Source: Chitinispirillum sp.
GTDB taxonomy: Bacteria > Fibrobacterota > Chitinivibrionia > Chitinivibrionales > Chitinispirillaceae
Direction: 5' to 3'
Length of the DNA: 42,988 nt
Assembly (NCBI GenBank): GCA_007115975.1
Contig: SKJJ01000171.1
Location: 1-42,988 of the forward strand
A program made the translations under genes and the position numbers. Within the stretch, counting starts at the first letter, position 1. Each line of letters starts with the position of its first letter. Positions 40,902-42,988 of the stretch are shown here, in pieces. The notes under the pieces are model-generated. The model had not been told where the DNA came from. It searched no databases and worked only from the letters and a program-made list of their open reading frames with translations.

Positions 40902-41294
40902 TCATTCGATAACGGATTTTTGTTTTTTGCAAAGGGCCTCAAGCCCCAGTTCTAAAATACCCTTCATCTTTTCGGAGTCCGCTTGGATCGTCTCATCCAG
41001 GCGGAGAAAAGAGATAGTGTTTTGAACAAATTCCCAGACCATCCTGCCACATTTTTCCTCATCGACTATGCTGTAATGAATCCACCGGCCATCTTTTCTC
41101 GACCGAACGAGACCAGCAGCCTTGAGAATTGACATATGCTTCGACACTGTAGAGGGTGCAAGACCCAAAAGCTCAATGACCTGACAGGCGCAGAGCTCTC
41201 CATGATTAAGTGCCACAAGAGCTCTGACACGATGAGGGTCCGAAAGTGCCTTTGTGATGTTTGTAAATTGTTCCATGCTGAAATTATCGGTCAT
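40902..41294 (-). CDS. arsR: ArsR/SmtB-family repressor (operon 1)
   Basis: This 130-residue protein starts at the ATG at 41294, with AAGGTGA 7 bases upstream inside the arsA end. The helix-turn-helix region reads ELCACQVIELLGLAPSTVSKHMSILKAAGLV. The ELCxC arsenite site is present (Cys35 and Cys37), and the wing is GRWIHYSIV. Its start overlaps the arsA stop (ATGA), so translation is coupled. Being second in its operon it is autoregulated only if the promoter lies upstream of arsA, beyond the window. It is clearly different from the other ArsR at 37.2 kb. Confidence 0.9.
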   Translation of the reverse strand: MTDNFSMEQFTNITKALSDPHRVRALVALNHGELCACQVIELLGLAPSTVSKHMSILKAAGLVRSRKDGRWIHYSIVDEEKCGRMVWEFVQNTISFLRLDETIQADSEKMKGILELGLEALCKKQKSVIE

Positions 41295-42988
41295 TGTGCT
41301 ATCACCTTTTCTGATTCGATTATGGTACTTAACCACTCCTCATAGTTGCCGTTTTCTTCGATCCAGGGAATGATTGCAAACCGGTTACTGTAAGAATCCC
41401 TGATCTCATTTATATAGCGCGACTCTTCACTCTTTTTACCAACCAGTACCGGATCGGTGATAGTAAGAGGGCTGAGACTTGCGTTTACAATCCATGCATA
41501 GGGCTTTATGCCTGCCCGACTGAGGTCTTGCTGCAATTTTGAAGCCTCATGAACAGGTGTTGCCTCAGGGAGCGTTACAATGAACACTCTGGTAAATGAC
41601 GGATCTCTCAGACGGGGCAGAAGCGTTTTGACCGATTCTGGCAGATCGCTCATTGTTCTTGTGACTTCGCGATGATACGACTCTGCAGCATCAAGGAGAA
41701 GAAGTGTGTGGCCGGTTGGAGCGGTGTCAAGCACCACAAAACCATCACTTCCCCTATCTACCTCTCGTGCAAAAGCCTTGAAAATGGCGATCTCTTCGGT
41801 GCAGGGAGACCGAAGATCCTCTTCAAGAAGCTTTCTGCCCTGTTCATCAAGCCCCTCACCGGCAGTGGCCATTACCTCCTTTGCGTACTCCTTAACCTCC
41901 TTTTGGGCATCGATACGCCCGACACTGAGCCCCTGCACACTCTCAGCGAGTGTCAGATCAAGATGAGCTGCCGGATCGGTTGTGGAGAGATGTACCTTGT
42001 GACCTTTTTGGGCCAATTTAAGGGCAATCGCAGATGCTACCGAGGTTTTACCGACCCCGCCCTTACCCATTGTCATGATCACTCCTCTGCCTTCTTTTTC
42101 TATTTCATCTACATACTGCCCAATTGTATCATCGGTAAATGCGACCGGCAGTATGAACTTCTCAAGCTCTTTGGCTGTTTGTATTTTTGTATCGCCGGTA
42201 AACATTGACCTCAACCGGTCGATTCCCGAAAGACCAAACGGGAAAAGAGCTGTCTTACTCGATGGTATGGCAGAAATCCCTTCGGGCATTGAATCGATTG
42301 CTTCCTGAGAACGTTTCTGAAATGCCTCCGCAACCGGATCGTTCTTGGACTGAGAAGTAAAACAGCCATTAAGGGCAAGGTGATGATTTGAAATGTCAAG
42401 GGTGAGAAGTTCATTTCTTGTCCTGTTTGCCTCGGTAAGGGCTGATTTTTCCGGTCTGGCAACAAGGATGATCGTTGTCATGAGCTCATCGGAAAGCATC
42501 TTCACTGTTGCAGAGTAGAGTTTGTGCTGTTCCTTTAATCCGGACAAGGGGCCAAGGCATGAAGTCCCACCCGTGTTTGTGTCGATATAGTTACTCCAGG
42601 CTGACGGAAGCTCAAGAAGCCGCAAGGTGTGGCCTGTGGGGGCTGTATCCAGAATGATATGGTCGAACGGTTCTGTGATTTTTGAATCACCAACGAGTTT
42701 TGAAAACTCATCAAAAGCGGCAATTTCTACGGTGCAACCACCCGAGAGCTGCTCTTCGATGCTTCTGATGGATGCCTCAGGAAGTACTCCCCGATAGGGT
42801 GCCACCATCTTTTCCCGGTACTGATGTGCCGCTTCCTCCGGGTCGATGTTCATGGCAAAGAGACGTTCGACAGTGGGGACGGAGATGGGAGTGTTTGGAA
42901 GTGTAACCCCCAGAACTTCATCAAGATTGGATGCCGGATCGGTGCTGACCAGAAGAACTCTGCTTCCTCTGTCTGCAAGTGCGATTGC
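41291..42988 (-). CDS. arsA: ArsA arsenical pump-driving ATPase (5' end beyond window)
   Basis: ArsA is the cytoplasmic ATPase that energises arsenite export. 565 residues are visible. The frame is open to the right edge, where it reads VLLVSTDPASNLDEVLG, so only the first few dozen residues, including the first P-loop, are missing. The two A1/A2 halves each contain DTAPTGHTL. The second P-loop is MTMGKGGVGKTSVA. The arsenite-site Cys residues are present: GGCTVEIAAF and GTSCLGPL in A1, SPCTEEIAIF in A2. It presumably partners with Acr3, as no arsB is seen. Its end overlaps arsR by 4 bases. Confidence 0.93.
   Translation of the reverse strand, partial: AIALADRGSRVLLVSTDPASNLDEVLGVTLPNTPISVPTVERLFAMNIDPEEAAHQYREKMVAPYRGVLPEASIRSIEEQLSGGCTVEIAAFDEFSKLVGDSKITEPFDHIILDTAPTGHTLRLLELPSAWSNYIDTNTGGTSCLGPLSGLKEQHKLYSATVKMLSDELMTTIILVARPEKSALTEANRTRNELLTLDISNHHLALNGCFTSQSKNDPVAEAFQKRSQEAIDSMPEGISAIPSSKTALFPFGLSGIDRLRSMFTGDTKIQTAKELEKFILPVAFTDDTIGQYVDEIEKEGRGVIMTMGKGGVGKTSVASAIALKLAQKGHKVHLSTTDPAAHLDLTLAESVQGLSVGRIDAQKEVKEYAKEVMATAGEGLDEQGRKLLEEDLRSPCTEEIAIFKAFAREVDRGSDGFVVLDTAPTGHTLLLLDAAESYHREVTRTMSDLPESVKTLLPRLRDPSFTRVFIVTLPEATPVHEASKLQQDLSRAGIKPYAWIVNASLSPLTITDPVLVGKKSEESRYINEIRDSYSNRFAIIPWIEENGNYEEWLSTIIESEKVIAQ

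Noticed and set aside
1-42988. CRISPR arrays, tRNA or rRNA genes, transposases, phage genes
   Set aside because: None was seen on reading both strands; no direct-repeat arrays, cloverleaf tRNAs or transposase motifs were found.

Overview
The window comes from a Gram-negative, flagellated bacterium. It encodes outer-membrane assembly factors (a TamB/TamA pair), several beta-barrel or exported proteins, and the L- and P-ring proteins of a flagellar basal body. Base composition looks moderate. The usual start is ATG, but Shine-Dalgarno placement supports TTG or GTG for several genes. No rRNA, tRNA, phage or insertion sequence was seen. The phylum cannot be fixed from the sequence alone; a Fibrobacterota-like or other diderm lineage is only a guess.

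Left part (1-10.8 kb): a possible frameshifted OmpA-like C-terminus at the edge, pdxB, two single-domain response regulators, a small Gly/Arg-rich exported protein, RapA, a membrane-anchored MA-type metallopeptidase, an outer-membrane barrel protein, a small exported protein of doubtful status, an FKBP-type prolyl isomerase and an MTH1-like NUDIX hydrolase. Long gene-free stretches here hold a good sigma-70 promoter and two GC-richer, possibly structured elements.

Middle part (10.8-31.9 kb): the operon flgF-flgG-flgA-flgH-flgI ends in a strong terminator that lies inside the 3' coding end of a convergent PHP-domain gene. Then come tamB-tamA, a SprT-like metallopeptidase gene, an EF-G paralogue with an altered G4 motif, mtnA abutting a divergent cold-shock-domain gene, and a large hybrid histidine kinase with about six PAS domains, two of which are an internal duplication.

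Right part (31.9-43.0 kb, all minus strand): an arsenic-resistance island of two operons. The upstream operon is arsA (cut by the window edge)-arsR-arsC-arsC-usp-acr3. The second is arsR-permease-thioredoxin-like (ArsE-like)-ArsF-like-ArsG-like-CcdA/DsbD-like fusion-cysteine-containing coiled-coil protein-lipoprotein thioredoxin. The first operon fits arsenate reduction and ATP-assisted arsenite export. The second looks like a membrane and periplasmic thiol/disulfide relay tied to an ArsP-type permease, resembling an extended ArsEFG system for (nitro-aromatic) organoarsenicals.

Between the two operons lie an ArsR-type palindrome overlapping a sigma-70 promoter and, about 90 bp further on, a 120-bp element. 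That element folds into a perfect four-way junction with no unpaired junction bases and two mutually complementary tetraloops. It is the most unusual non-coding signal in the window.
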